Assembly: GCA_040880805.1 (NCBI GenBank)
Contig: JBBDHW010000010.1
Location: forward strand, 11,505-46,260
Length of the DNA stretch: 34,756 bases
Source: Acidimicrobiia bacterium
GTDB lineage: Bacteria; Actinomycetota; Acidimicrobiia; IMCC26256; DASPTH01
Reading direction: 5' to 3'
Shown: positions 23,455-31,256 of the stretch, in pieces
Position numbering within the stretch: the first letter of the stretch is position 1
Layout: the number at the start of each line of letters is the position of its first letter
Translations under genes and position numbers: made by a program
Notes under the pieces: generated by a model
Seen by the model: the letters and a program-made list of their open reading frames with translations, nothing else
What the model was told of the DNA's origin: nothing
Databases searched by the model: none

Positions 23455-24320
23455 CGAAGACCGTCGACCTCGAAGTGCGCGTCGCGCTGCTTGAAGGCCT
23501 CGCTCGTACCGACTTTCGCGCGCGCCTTCACGAAGTTGTACTCGTCGTCCTCGAAACGGAGGTTCGTCGCGAACGCGTGGACGAGGAACCCAGTGGCCTC
23601 CTCACCTGCGTACGCCCGCGTCTGCTCCACGAGCGAGAAGCTCGTCTTGGCGATAGCCAAGCCGTCAGCCGGCATCCGCGCGACCTTCCGGGCCCACGCT
23701 TCCGTACGGTCCGCGACCGACTCCGGATCGCAGACATCGGTGAACAGCCCCAGGTGCTCGATGTCGGCGGCGGTCACGGTGTCGCCGGTCAGGAGGAGGC
23801 GCCGGGCCAGCACCGGTCCGAGCCGGTAGAAGAAGAGGTGCAGGTTGCCCAACGCGGGGCCGAGCAACCGTGCACCGGGCATCCCGAGCTGCGCGTCGCG
23901 AGCGACCACTGCCAGATCGGACATGAGCGCCAGCTCGAACGCGCCGCCGAGCGCGTACGTCTCGACCTGGGCGATGGTGATCTTCGGGAACGCGAGATAG
24001 TCGTGGTAGAAGCCGAAGCTCTCACGGTCCACGCCGAGGCGCCTCCGCTGGCTCGGTCGCCGGCCGGCGTCGTCGGAGCCGTACCACGAGTACGAGTTAC
24101 TCATGTCCGCCCCGGTGCTGAACACGCCGTTGGCGCCGCGCAGGATCACCACCTTGATGTCATCGTCGGCCGCGAGCTCCTCGAGGTGCTCGCCCATGGC
24201 GCGACGCATCACCGGGTCGTAGGCGTTGCGTCGATCCGGATTGTCGATCGTGAGTCGCGCGACGTGGGCGACCGGGTCTCGCTCGAGACGAACCCGCATG
24301 TCACGTTCGCTCGTATCCAT
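23451..24320 (-). CDS. Enoyl-CoA hydratase/isomerase (crotonase) family protein
   Basis: 289-aa crotonase-fold protein. It has ARLTIDNPDRRNAYD, the oxyanion segment VFSTGADM and ITIAQVETYALGGAFELALMSD. The first catalytic glutamate position is kept in GGAFELA, while the second site reads LGMPGARLLG with Gly. An insertion of about 25 residues after the oxyanion loop (SNSYSWYGSDDAGRRPSQRR) is unusual. The ATG at 24320 follows the amidohydrolase stop by 6 bases. It might act as hydratase, isomerase or hydrolase on a CoA thioester. It is more classical than the pair at 19183-20774. Confidence 0.87.
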   Translation of the reverse strand: MDTSERDMRVRLERDPVAHVARLTIDNPDRRNAYDPVMRRAMGEHLEELAADDDIKVVILRGANGVFSTGADMSNSYSWYGSDDAGRRPSQRRRLGVDRESFGFYHDYLAFPKITIAQVETYALGGAFELALMSDLAVVARDAQLGMPGARLLGPALGNLHLFFYRLGPVLARRLLLTGDTVTAADIEHLGLFTDVCDPESVADRTEAWARKVARMPADGLAIAKTSFSLVEQTRAYAGEEATGFLVHAFATNLRFEDDEYNFVKARAKVGTSEAFKQRDAHFEVDGLR

Positions 24321-24326
24321 CGTGAC

Positions 24327-25154
24327 CTAGCTTTCGAAGAAGAACTCCTGTGCGTTCTGGTACAGGTAGGCGTCGAGGACGTCCGGTGAGATCTCCAGCG
24401 CCGCCGCTTCGGTGATGCACCGGGTGATCGAGAGTACCGGCGAGTCCGAGGCGAAGATCACCCTTCCCCGGCCTCGCGTGGACATGAAGTGCAGCAGCGA
24501 CTGCGGAAGGTGACGCGGCGACCAGGCGGAGGTCATCAGCCGGAGGTTCGCGTACTTGATCATCAGGCGGATCGCCGTGTCCCACCAGGGATCCGCGCCG
24601 TGGATCATGCACAACTCGAGCTCCGGGAACCGAACGCAGACGCGATCGAGATGGATCGGGTTCTGCACGTCCCCCGGGATCGGCGGACCGGGCAGCCCGG
24701 TGTTGATGCACACCGGGAGGCCGAGCTCGCAGCACTTCGTGTAGAGGGGGAAGTACACCGCATCGCTCGGTGGGTACATGCCGTCGCCCCAGAAGCTGGG
24801 ACCGACGATCGTGTAGGCGACCTGATGATCGGCCACGAAACTCTCGAGTGCCCGCAGGTTCGGCATGGGGCGCAGGAGATCGTGGCCGCTCGCGCCGAGA
24901 CTGAAACGGTCCGGATACGCATCGACGAACGAGAGCGCACGGGTCGACGGTTTCCGGAAGCTGCTCAGGAGCACGCACCGTTCCACCCCCATGCGGTCCA
25001 TCTCGTCGAGCAGCTCGGGAAGTTCCCGGCTCGTGAACATGGACTCGCCCGCCTTGAAGTAGTCCTCCTTGACGCGCACCATCCATCCGGGTTGCTCCGT
25101 GTCGCCCATGTCCGTGTTGACGAGCAGGTCATGTGCTCGTGCCACGACCCCCAT
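24327..25154 (-). CDS. Amidohydrolase-2 family protein, short form
   Basis: 275-aa amidohydrolase-2 type TIM-barrel protein. Recognisable parts are ELPELLDEMDRMGVERCVLLSS, VCINTGLPGPP, LCMIHGADPWWDTAIRLM and VIFASDSPVLS (the usual late Asp). The N-terminal metal motif is not clear: AHDLLVNTD stands where D-x-H or H-x-H is expected, so metal binding may differ from the family. The ATG at 25154 has AGGAGG at 8 bases. It is separated by 22 bases from the acyl-CoA dehydrogenase upstream. A decarboxylase or hydrolase role is possible; confidence in the reaction is low. Confidence 0.82.
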   Translation of the reverse strand: MGVVARAHDLLVNTDMGDTEQPGWMVRVKEDYFKAGESMFTSRELPELLDEMDRMGVERCVLLSSFRKPSTRALSFVDAYPDRFSLGASGHDLLRPMPNLRALESFVADHQVAYTIVGPSFWGDGMYPPSDAVYFPLYTKCCELGLPVCINTGLPGPPIPGDVQNPIHLDRVCVRFPELELCMIHGADPWWDTAIRLMIKYANLRLMTSAWSPRHLPQSLLHFMSTRGRGRVIFASDSPVLSITRCITEAAALEISPDVLDAYLYQNAQEFFFES

Positions 25155-25176
25155 CGACGGTTCCTCCTCCCCGAGA

Positions 25177-26463
25177 TCAGCGGTCGCCGTCAGGAGCGAG
25201 CACGCGCGCTTGGACCTCGCGGAAGGGGAGGCCCAAGTTCTGGTCCGGCTCCCTCGGGAGCCCGAGCGCGCGCTCACCGATGACGTTGCGCTGGATCTGG
25301 TCCGTGCCGCCGTAGATCGACGACGCGGCGGCGAACACCAGCGCCTCGGCATAGCGCCCGCCGACGGGGCCGTCGGGGGACCACAGCATTGCGGCAGGCC
25401 CGAGGATGTCGCACGCGATCTCGGTGGAGAGCTTCGCGATGCGAGATTGCGCGAGCTTCCCGATGTTGGCCAACCCCGCACCTCGGCCGCGCGCCGTCTC
25501 CGGCACCGATCGCTTGGCCGTCCACTCGCCGGTCCTCACGCACTCGACCAGGCGCGCAAGCTTCTGACGGATCACGGGATCGTGCTCTCGTCCGCACGAC
25601 CGGGCGAGTTGGAAGAGCTCGTCGACCGCGAGCACCTTGCTCGTCGATGCGGGTGGCGCGCGCCGGGCCGCGTCGCCGGCGCGCAGCGCGAGGAAGCCGC
25701 CTTTGGGCCCCGCGGGCGGGAACCCGCTCATGATCCCACCGGCACCGATTCCCGCGCGTTCGAACATGAGGGTGGTCTGCGTGACCGCCCATCCGTTGTT
25801 CCGGCCTCCGATGAGGTCGGCGTCGGCGACGACCGCGTCGTCGAAGAAGACCTCGTTGAACAAGGCGTGGCCCGTGGCCTCGACGAGAGGCCTGATGGTC
25901 ACCCCGGGCTGGTCCAACGCGAAGGCGAACCACGAGATGCCGGCGTGCTTCGGCACGTCGAAGTCGGTGCGGGCGAGCAGCATCCCGTAGTCCGCGCCCA
26001 TGGCCATGGAGCTCCAGACCTTCTGACCGGAGATCAGCCAGTGGTCGCCGTCACGGGTTGCGCGCGTCGAGAGACCGGCCAGATCCGATCCCGATCCCGG
26101 TTCGCTGAACAGCTGGCACCACGCGACCGAGCCGTTGTAGATCGCGGGAACGAACCGCTCGATCTGCTCCTTCGTGCCGTGGGTCGAGATGGTGGGCGCG
26201 GCCATCAGGAGCCCGAGACCACTCGGCGGTTGGACCGCTCCGTGACGCTGGAAGGCGGCGCGCACCGCGACCACCGAGCGCCGCGAGTAGCCGAGTCCTC
26301 CCCATTCGCGCGGGAAGTGCGGGGCCGTCCAGCCGCACGCACCGACCCGTTCCCACCACTCGGCGACGGTCAGATCCGGGTCCCAGTGCTCCTCGAGCCA
26401 ACGCGACACGTCGGCGAGCAGCTCGGCATCGTCGTCCGTCGGCGCGGCAACGGTTTCGGTCAC
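25177..26463 (-). CDS. Acyl-CoA dehydrogenase family protein
   Basis: 428-aa flavoprotein that should alpha,beta-dehydrogenate an acyl-CoA. The N-terminal helical domain includes FPREWGGLGYSRR. The flavin-contacting segment is CQLFSEPGSGSDLAGL, followed by WLISGQKVWSSMA. The C-terminal part ends with IYGGTDQIQRNVIGERALGLPREP. The position of the medium-chain-type catalytic Glu (YEGT) is Gly here (YGGT), as in many actinobacterial FadE proteins, so another residue or a partner subunit must supply the base. The GTG at 26463 overlaps the amidohydrolase stop as GTGA. No second dehydrogenase is in the window. Confidence 0.92.
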   Translation of the reverse strand: MTETVAAPTDDDAELLADVSRWLEEHWDPDLTVAEWWERVGACGWTAPHFPREWGGLGYSRRSVVAVRAAFQRHGAVQPPSGLGLLMAAPTISTHGTKEQIERFVPAIYNGSVAWCQLFSEPGSGSDLAGLSTRATRDGDHWLISGQKVWSSMAMGADYGMLLARTDFDVPKHAGISWFAFALDQPGVTIRPLVEATGHALFNEVFFDDAVVADADLIGGRNNGWAVTQTTLMFERAGIGAGGIMSGFPPAGPKGGFLALRAGDAARRAPPASTSKVLAVDELFQLARSCGREHDPVIRQKLARLVECVRTGEWTAKRSVPETARGRGAGLANIGKLAQSRIAKLSTEIACDILGPAAMLWSPDGPVGGRYAEALVFAAASSIYGGTDQIQRNVIGERALGLPREPDQNLGLPFREVQARVLAPDGDR

Positions 26464-27650
26464 GCGGCAGCTCCGTGCCCGAGCAGGTTCAGGCAGTTGT
26501 CCCGCATCACGAGGCGAATCTCGTCGTCGGCGAACGCGTGGAGCTCCTTGACGAAGTCGGCGGGGCGCGCCAGCCCCTCACCGTGGGGCCAATCGGACCC
26601 GAAGAGCACCCGTTCGACCCCGATGAGGTCGGCGAGCTTGCGCATGTCCTCCTCGTAGTACGGCGTCACCCACACGTGCTGCCGGATGGTTTCGAGTGGG
26701 CTCTGCTGGAAGGCCCACGGCGTCTGGTTCGCCTGCTTCGTCAACCGCTTCACCAACAGGTGCAGCCAGTCGGAGCCGTTCTCGATGCTGGCCACCCGCA
26801 GAGCCGGGTGACGGTCGAACACACCGTGCACGACCATGCTGCCGATCGTGTCGTGGATCGGCCGGTCCGACACCACCAACTTCGTGAGGACGTCGACACC
26901 GCGGAACGGCTCGAAGTAGTCCCTGGCGCCCCACGCGCCGGCGAATGCCTCGTAGCCGCTGTCGCCGAGGTGGAAGGCGACCGGGACCGACGCCTCGGCG
27001 AGGCGTGCCCAGACGGGGTCGTGCGCGGGATCGCCGAACGACCGGCCACTGATACTCCCGACGGTCGGCACCGGCGCCGGGCGAATGTGCACGATGCGCG
27101 CACCTCGTTCGAGCAGCCACTCGAGTTCGACGAGCGCGGCGTCGGGATCTGCGAGCGACAGCATCGGGACCGCGATGGTCCGGTCCTGGTACGAGAACCC
27201 CCAGTCCTCGTCGAGCCAGCGATTGAACGCGCGCAAGGTGGCCATGGTGGCCGGGATGTCGTCGCGCAACGCCTGCTCGATGCCACAGCCGAGCGTCGGG
27301 AACAGCACCACGGCGTCGAGGCCCTGCGCGTCCATCACCGCGATCCGAGCGTCGCGGTCCTGATACTCCGGACGCAAGGGTTCGACCTGCATGAGCGAGC
27401 GAGGGTCGACACCTTCGGGCACCTGACCGCGGAACATCAAGTCCATGCAGCCCGCCACGATGATCGGATCGAACGTCGGGTTCGGGATGAAGCGGAACCT
27501 CCGGCCACCGGCGAGCAGCAGCGTGTGGCTGCCCTGTTGCACCGCCTGCACGCCGCGCTCCCGGAAGTCGCGGTCGAGGTGGCGGGTGCACGCGTCCACC
27601 GTCTCGTAGTAGTGGTTGTCGGCGTCGACGGCGCGGCGCTCAGCGTCCAT
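26460..27650 (-). CDS. Amidohydrolase-2 family metal-dependent hydrolase
   Basis: 396-aa TIM-barrel amidohydrolase, paralogous to 11079-12323. It has the N-terminal AVDADNHYYE, FIPNPTFDP, AFHLGDSGY and the C-terminal LFGSDWPHGEG. The ATG at 27650 has GGAG 5 bases upstream; an in-frame GTG six bases earlier is less well placed. It is the first gene of the 13-gene leftward run, about 40 bases downstream of a TATAAT-like -10 and a palindrome shared with the divergent GntR gene. The family performs hydrolysis or non-oxidative decarboxylation; the substrate is unknown. Confidence 0.9.
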   Translation of the reverse strand: MDAERRAVDADNHYYETVDACTRHLDRDFRERGVQAVQQGSHTLLLAGGRRFRFIPNPTFDPIIVAGCMDLMFRGQVPEGVDPRSLMQVEPLRPEYQDRDARIAVMDAQGLDAVVLFPTLGCGIEQALRDDIPATMATLRAFNRWLDEDWGFSYQDRTIAVPMLSLADPDAALVELEWLLERGARIVHIRPAPVPTVGSISGRSFGDPAHDPVWARLAEASVPVAFHLGDSGYEAFAGAWGARDYFEPFRGVDVLTKLVVSDRPIHDTIGSMVVHGVFDRHPALRVASIENGSDWLHLLVKRLTKQANQTPWAFQQSPLETIRQHVWVTPYYEEDMRKLADLIGVERVLFGSDWPHGEGLARPADFVKELHAFADDEIRLVMRDNCLNLLGHGAAA

Positions 27651-27690
27651 GACCACTCCGTTCGCTCGGCCCGCACGATCGCAACGCGGG

Positions 27691-27706
27691 AAACATTATA
27701 AGGTTT
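27691..27706. promoter_or_regulatory. Palindromic operator candidate overlapping a -10 element
   Basis: AAACATTATAAGGTTT is palindromic at 7 of 8 base pairs. It lies between the divergent GntR gene (27732) and the 13-gene run (27650). On the minus strand it contains TATAAT (27700 to 27695), a good -10 for the run, without a clear -35. A repressor bound here would block both directions. It shares ACAT-N3-AAGGT with the site at 29346-29363. The likely ligand is the adjacent FadR-type protein. Confidence 0.55.
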
Positions 27707-27731
27707 TGACGATGGACGCGCCGGAGGCGTC

Positions 27732-28484
27732 GTGACGACGACGAGGACCACACGATCACGCGAGAAGCCGGAGCAGATCGCCGACGAGCTCCGCGCGCTG
27801 ATCGTCAGCGGCCGGCTCGCCGAAGGCGAGTCTCTCGGTCGGGAAGGGGATCTCATCGAGCGCTTCGGCGTGTCGCGCCCGTCGCTGCGCGAGGCGCTGC
27901 GCATCCTCGAGGCGGAAGGACTGATCACGGTCGTGCGCGGAGTGCTCGGCGGCGTCATCGTCCATCAGCCCAACGAGCGCATGACGGCGAGGACCGCCTC
28001 GCTCGTCCTCCAGGCACGCAACGTGACACTCGGTGACGTGCACCAGGCGCGCACGGTGATCGAACCGGCTGCAGTGCGGATCCTCGCGTCGTCGGCGCGG
28101 CGCAGGGCGGTCGACGAGCTCGAGTCCCTGGTCGAAGCGCAACGCGCGGTCCTCGACGATCCGGAAGCGTTCGGGCGCGCGAACGCGCGGTTCCACGAAC
28201 GGCTGGTCGCGCTCACGGGGAACCAGACGTTGGGCATCGTCGCGGAGATGCTCAACGAGGTCGTCGCGCGTGCGGTGACCGCGGTGAGCCGAACGAAGCC
28301 GCCGAGCAGCTCTCTCGCGACGCGCCGCCGTGGGATCCGGTCGCAGGAACGGCTGATCGAGCTCATCGCGATGGGTGCGAGCGTCGACGCCGAGGTTCAC
28401 TGGCGGGCGCACATGGAAGCCGTCGGCAAGGTGATGATCGGCCAGCAGGCCAAGTCCGTCATCGACCTCTTCGATCACTACTGA
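27732..28484 (+). CDS. GntR-family regulator, FadR/FCD subfamily
   Basis: 250-aa regulator. The N-terminal winged helix (about residues 12-80) has REKPEQIADELRALIVSGRL and the recognition-helix region FGVSRPSLREALRILEAEGLI. The C-terminal all-helical FCD domain has acid and histidine positions used for metal or effector binding (ARTVIEPAAVRIL, ANARFHERLVALTGN, HWRAHME). FCD-type regulators usually respond to small carboxylic acids or acyl-CoAs. The GTG at 27732 follows GGAGG by 4 bases. It is divergent from the long catabolic run, with a palindrome in the 81-base gap, and is the best candidate for its local repressor. Confidence 0.93.
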   Translation: MTTTRTTRSREKPEQIADELRALIVSGRLAEGESLGREGDLIERFGVSRPSLREALRILEAEGLITVVRGVLGGVIVHQPNERMTARTASLVLQARNVTLGDVHQARTVIEPAAVRILASSARRRAVDELESLVEAQRAVLDDPEAFGRANARFHERLVALTGNQTLGIVAEMLNEVVARAVTAVSRTKPPSSSLATRRRGIRSQERLIELIAMGASVDAEVHWRAHMEAVGKVMIGQQAKSVIDLFDHY

Positions 28485-28493
28485 ACCGCCGGA

Positions 28494-29313
28494 TCACTCG
28501 CCGGCCGACTGGAGCGCGGTGAAGTCGAGCTCGGGCAGCGGTTGGTGGCTGAGCGCCCCACCGTCGATGGTCAACTGCGTACCCGTCACGTACTTCGACT
28601 CGTCCGACGCCAGGTACACGACGCCGGCAGCGACGTCGGCGGGCTCTCCGAGATACGGCAGCAGCACGTTCTTCTCGAACGCGGCGCGGAGCTCGGGGTT
28701 CGCCAGGATCGCAGTCATCTGCGGCGTTGCCCGTGAAGATGAAGCCGACGATGATGGCGTTGGCGCGGATCCGCTCCTTGCCGTAGTCGACGGCCATCTG
28801 GCGCGTGATGGAATTGATCGCGCCCTTGGAGGCTTGGTACGCGGGTCGTCCCGGCAACGACTGCTTGCTCGAGGTCGCCGAGATGTTGACGATCGAGCCC
28901 GCACCGGCCCGGCGCATCTCGGGGATCGCGTACTTGGTCGCCCAGAAGGTGCCCTTCAACGAGATCCGCATGATGTTGTCGAAGGTGTCGTTGTCCATCG
29001 TGTCGATGTGGGAGTCCCTCCCGCTCCCCGCATCGTCCGAGATCGCGTTGTTCACCAACGTCGTCAGCGCACCGAACTCGTCGACCGTCGCGCGCACCGC
29101 GCCGGCGACCTGGTCCTCGTGGCCGTTGTCGGCACGCACGTACAGGGCTCGCCCGCCCGAGTCCCGAACCCCGGACTCGACCTCGCGGCCCAAGTCTGCG
29201 GAGCGGCCGGTGAAGGCCACGGCTGCGCCTTCACGGGCCAGCATCTCGACGACACCGCGGCCGATCCCACGTGTCCCGCCGGTCACCAGCGCTACCTTGC
29301 CCTCGAGCCTCAT
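28494..29313 (-). pseudogene. SDR-family oxidoreductase with a frameshift
   Basis: Classical SDR split by a frameshift. The first frame begins at the ATG at 29313 (AGGGA 5 bases upstream), shows TGGTRGIG (11-18), VNNA, Ser at about 145-148 and Tyr159/Lys163 (YQASK), and runs to FIFTGN at about residue 196. After about 28721-28728 the family sequence continues in another frame: QMTAILANPELRAAFEKN, then VTGTQLTIDGG and the stop at 28494. One extra base would explain it. Joined, the protein would be about 273 aa with all catalytic residues. It could be a true inactivating mutation or a sequencing/assembly error. It converges with the GntR gene, leaving 9 bases between the stops. Confidence 0.8.
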
Positions 29314-29345
29314 GGTCGTCCCTGCTTTCGTTCCGGCGTGGTGAA

Positions 29346-29363
29346 TACATATAAAGGTATGTA
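29346..29363. promoter_or_regulatory. Inverted repeat operator candidate
   Basis: TACATA-N6-TATGTA is a perfect 6-base dyad in the 101-base gap between the divergent SDR (29313) and CoA-transferase (29415). On the minus strand TTGCCG followed about 18 bases later by TTATAT could form the SDR promoter, with the dyad overlapping its -10. It shares ACAT-N3-AAGGT with the palindrome at 27691-27706, hinting at the same regulator. Confidence 0.5.
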
Positions 29364-29414
29364 CCCTCACGCCGGCAAGTCACGCGCGCTGGGCGACCGA
29401 GACCGGGAGAGGCA

Positions 29415-30593
29415 ATGAACGAGATGCCGTCGACGAGTTCGCCGATGCCCGGTCCGCTCGACGGCGTCCGGGTGCTCGACCTGTCACAGGTCGTGTCCGG
29501 CCCGATCTGTGCACGCGTGCTCTCGGATCTCGGTGCGGACGTCGTGAAGGTCGAGCCACCCGAGGGCGACGTCATCCGCACGCTCGAGCCGCGCGTCGGC
29601 GACGAGCCCGTGAGCGTCTACTTCACCTGGGCGAACGCCGGAAAGCGTTCGGTCTCGATCGACGTGCGCGCGCCGCGCGGCAACGATCTCGTGCGAGAAC
29701 TCGCGGCGACGAGTGACGTCGTGCTCGAGAACTTCCGACCCGGCGTCCTGGAGAAATTCGGGCTCGACGCCGACACGTTGCTCGCGCGCCGTCCCACGCT
29801 CGTCTATTGCTCGATCAACGGATGGGGCTTCGCGAACTCGTGGTCGCAGCGGAGGGCGTACGCCGCGATGGTGCAGGCCGAGGTCGGGCGCGTCGAGCTC
29901 GACGCGCGCCTTCGGAACGCGCCGCCCGAGCAGAGCCCCCACGTGGACGGCGACATCACCCCGGGGCTCCTCGCCGCCAGCGCGGTCGTGGCAGCCCTCT
30001 ACCAACGCGAGCGCACCGGGCGGGGTCAGCACCTCGACGTCTCGATGGCGGAAGCGCTCTTGTACACCGACGAGTGGACGTCGACCGAGCTCGCATCCTA
30101 CGACGGCCCTCGAATCCCGGACACGTGGAACTATCCGATCTTCAGGTTGGCCGACGGCACCGACGCAGCGTTCATGGGCGACCCCCACCGCCGTCTGCCC
30201 GAGGTCGCCGCCGCACTCACGGACGCACCGGTCGCCCCTACCGAGTCACGCGAGGAGACGCTCGAGGTCCTCGGGCGGCTGTGCGCGAACGTGCCGGACT
30301 TCGCGTCGCTCGAGGCCCGGCTCGACAAGTTCGGGTTCCTCGTGGGCGAAGTCCGCACCGTGCGCGAGCTGGCCGAGACACCGTGGGCGCGCGAACGCGA
30401 GGTGTTCGTCGAGGTGGAGCCGGGAGCGCGGGTCACGTCGGCACCGTTCCGTTCCGACACCTCGGCCATCGGCGTTCGCGGCCCGGCCCCCCGCTTCGGG
30501 GAGCACACGCGCGCCGTGCTGCGCGAACGTCTCGACCTCTCCGACGACGCGCTCGATCAGCTCGAGGCCGACGGCATCATCACGTCCGCGTGA
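29415..30593 (+). CDS. CaiB/BaiF family CoA-transferase (class III)
   Basis: 392-aa class III CoA-transferase that would move CoA between carboxylic acids through an aspartyl-CoA intermediate. It has the opening PLDGVRVLDLSQVVSGPICARVLSDLGADVVKVE, then KRSVSIDVRAPRG and VVLENFRPGVLEKFGL. The catalytic Asp is Asp180 in DGDITPG, just before the conserved RERTGRGQHLDVSMAEALL. The ATG at 29415 follows GGGAGAGG. It may activate the pathway's starting acid or recycle CoA without ATP. It is divergent from the frameshifted SDR and linked to it by the 29346 dyad. Confidence 0.93.
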   Translation: MNEMPSTSSPMPGPLDGVRVLDLSQVVSGPICARVLSDLGADVVKVEPPEGDVIRTLEPRVGDEPVSVYFTWANAGKRSVSIDVRAPRGNDLVRELAATSDVVLENFRPGVLEKFGLDADTLLARRPTLVYCSINGWGFANSWSQRRAYAAMVQAEVGRVELDARLRNAPPEQSPHVDGDITPGLLAASAVVAALYQRERTGRGQHLDVSMAEALLYTDEWTSTELASYDGPRIPDTWNYPIFRLADGTDAAFMGDPHRRLPEVAAALTDAPVAPTESREETLEVLGRLCANVPDFASLEARLDKFGFLVGEVRTVRELAETPWAREREVFVEVEPGARVTSAPFRSDTSAIGVRGPAPRFGEHTRAVLRERLDLSDDALDQLEADGIITSA

Positions 30594-30644
30594 CGGCGAC
30601 CACGACACCTACGCTTCCCACATGAGCGAGATCTCCTACGCCCG

Positions 30645-31231
30645 GGGTACGCCGACCTCGGCCTCGTTGCCCGCGGCTACCCGACGGAGCAGTCGCAGCA
30701 CGCGTTCGGACTCTCGTTCAGCTCACGACTCCGGTCGCGTGGTGGTTCCTCGCAGGCATCCACACCGCGGGGCCGCGCCTCACGCCCCAGACCTTCAAGC
30801 AGGGCCTCTTCTCCATTCCGCCGCGTGGCGGCGCGCTGGCCGGGCAGCCCGACACCAGCCTGGTGGCGTACGGCAAGGGCCCGAAACTCCCGTACGACGA
30901 GTACGCCCTGAGCGGTTACGACTTCGCTCCGTACTGGTGGGACACCGAGACGACGGGTCCGTCGAACGGCCTCGGCACCGTGGGTAAGGGTGTCGGGTTC
31001 TTCGCCGGTGGCGCCAAGCGCTACGTGGCGACCACCTGGCCGAAGAAGGAGTTCGCGTGGTTCGACAAGAGCCAGTCGATCGACGAGTTCCTCACTCCTG
31101 CGACGCCACGGCTCGGATACGCCGGTGACTGCAAGGGCTGCCCGTCGACCGGCGGCTCCGGACAACCGGGCGCGCCGAGCCAGACCGCCGTCGTCTTCAA
31201 AGCCGGCGGCGACGGCGCCGCGGCCGCGTAA
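30645..31231 (+). pseudogene. Remnant of ABC transporter substrate-binding protein (branched-chain amino acid type)
   Basis: C-terminal debris. One frame gives YADLGLVARGYPTEQSQHAF (from 30648). The family-like sequence then continues in another frame from about 30713: VQLTTPVAWWFLAGIHTAG, TPQTFKQGLF and YDFAPYWWDTETTGPSN, ending with GGAKRYVATTWPKKEFAWFD and a stop at 31231. The WWD...GKG...GGAKRY pattern resembles the end of periplasmic solute-binding proteins of the Leu/Ile/Val type. The signal peptide and most of the protein are absent and at least one frameshift is present. The last part could start at GTG 30863 (122 codons), but there is no ribosome-binding site. Confidence 0.5.
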
Positions 31232-31256
31232 CGAGTGAGCAGCTCAGCGGGCACGG

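Noticed and set aside
29854-29890. Apparent loss of the catalytic Asp in the CoA-transferase (AYAAM where a YD is common)
   Set aside because: That position is not the catalytic one; the aspartate that forms the CoA intermediate corresponds to Asp180 in GDITPG, which is present.
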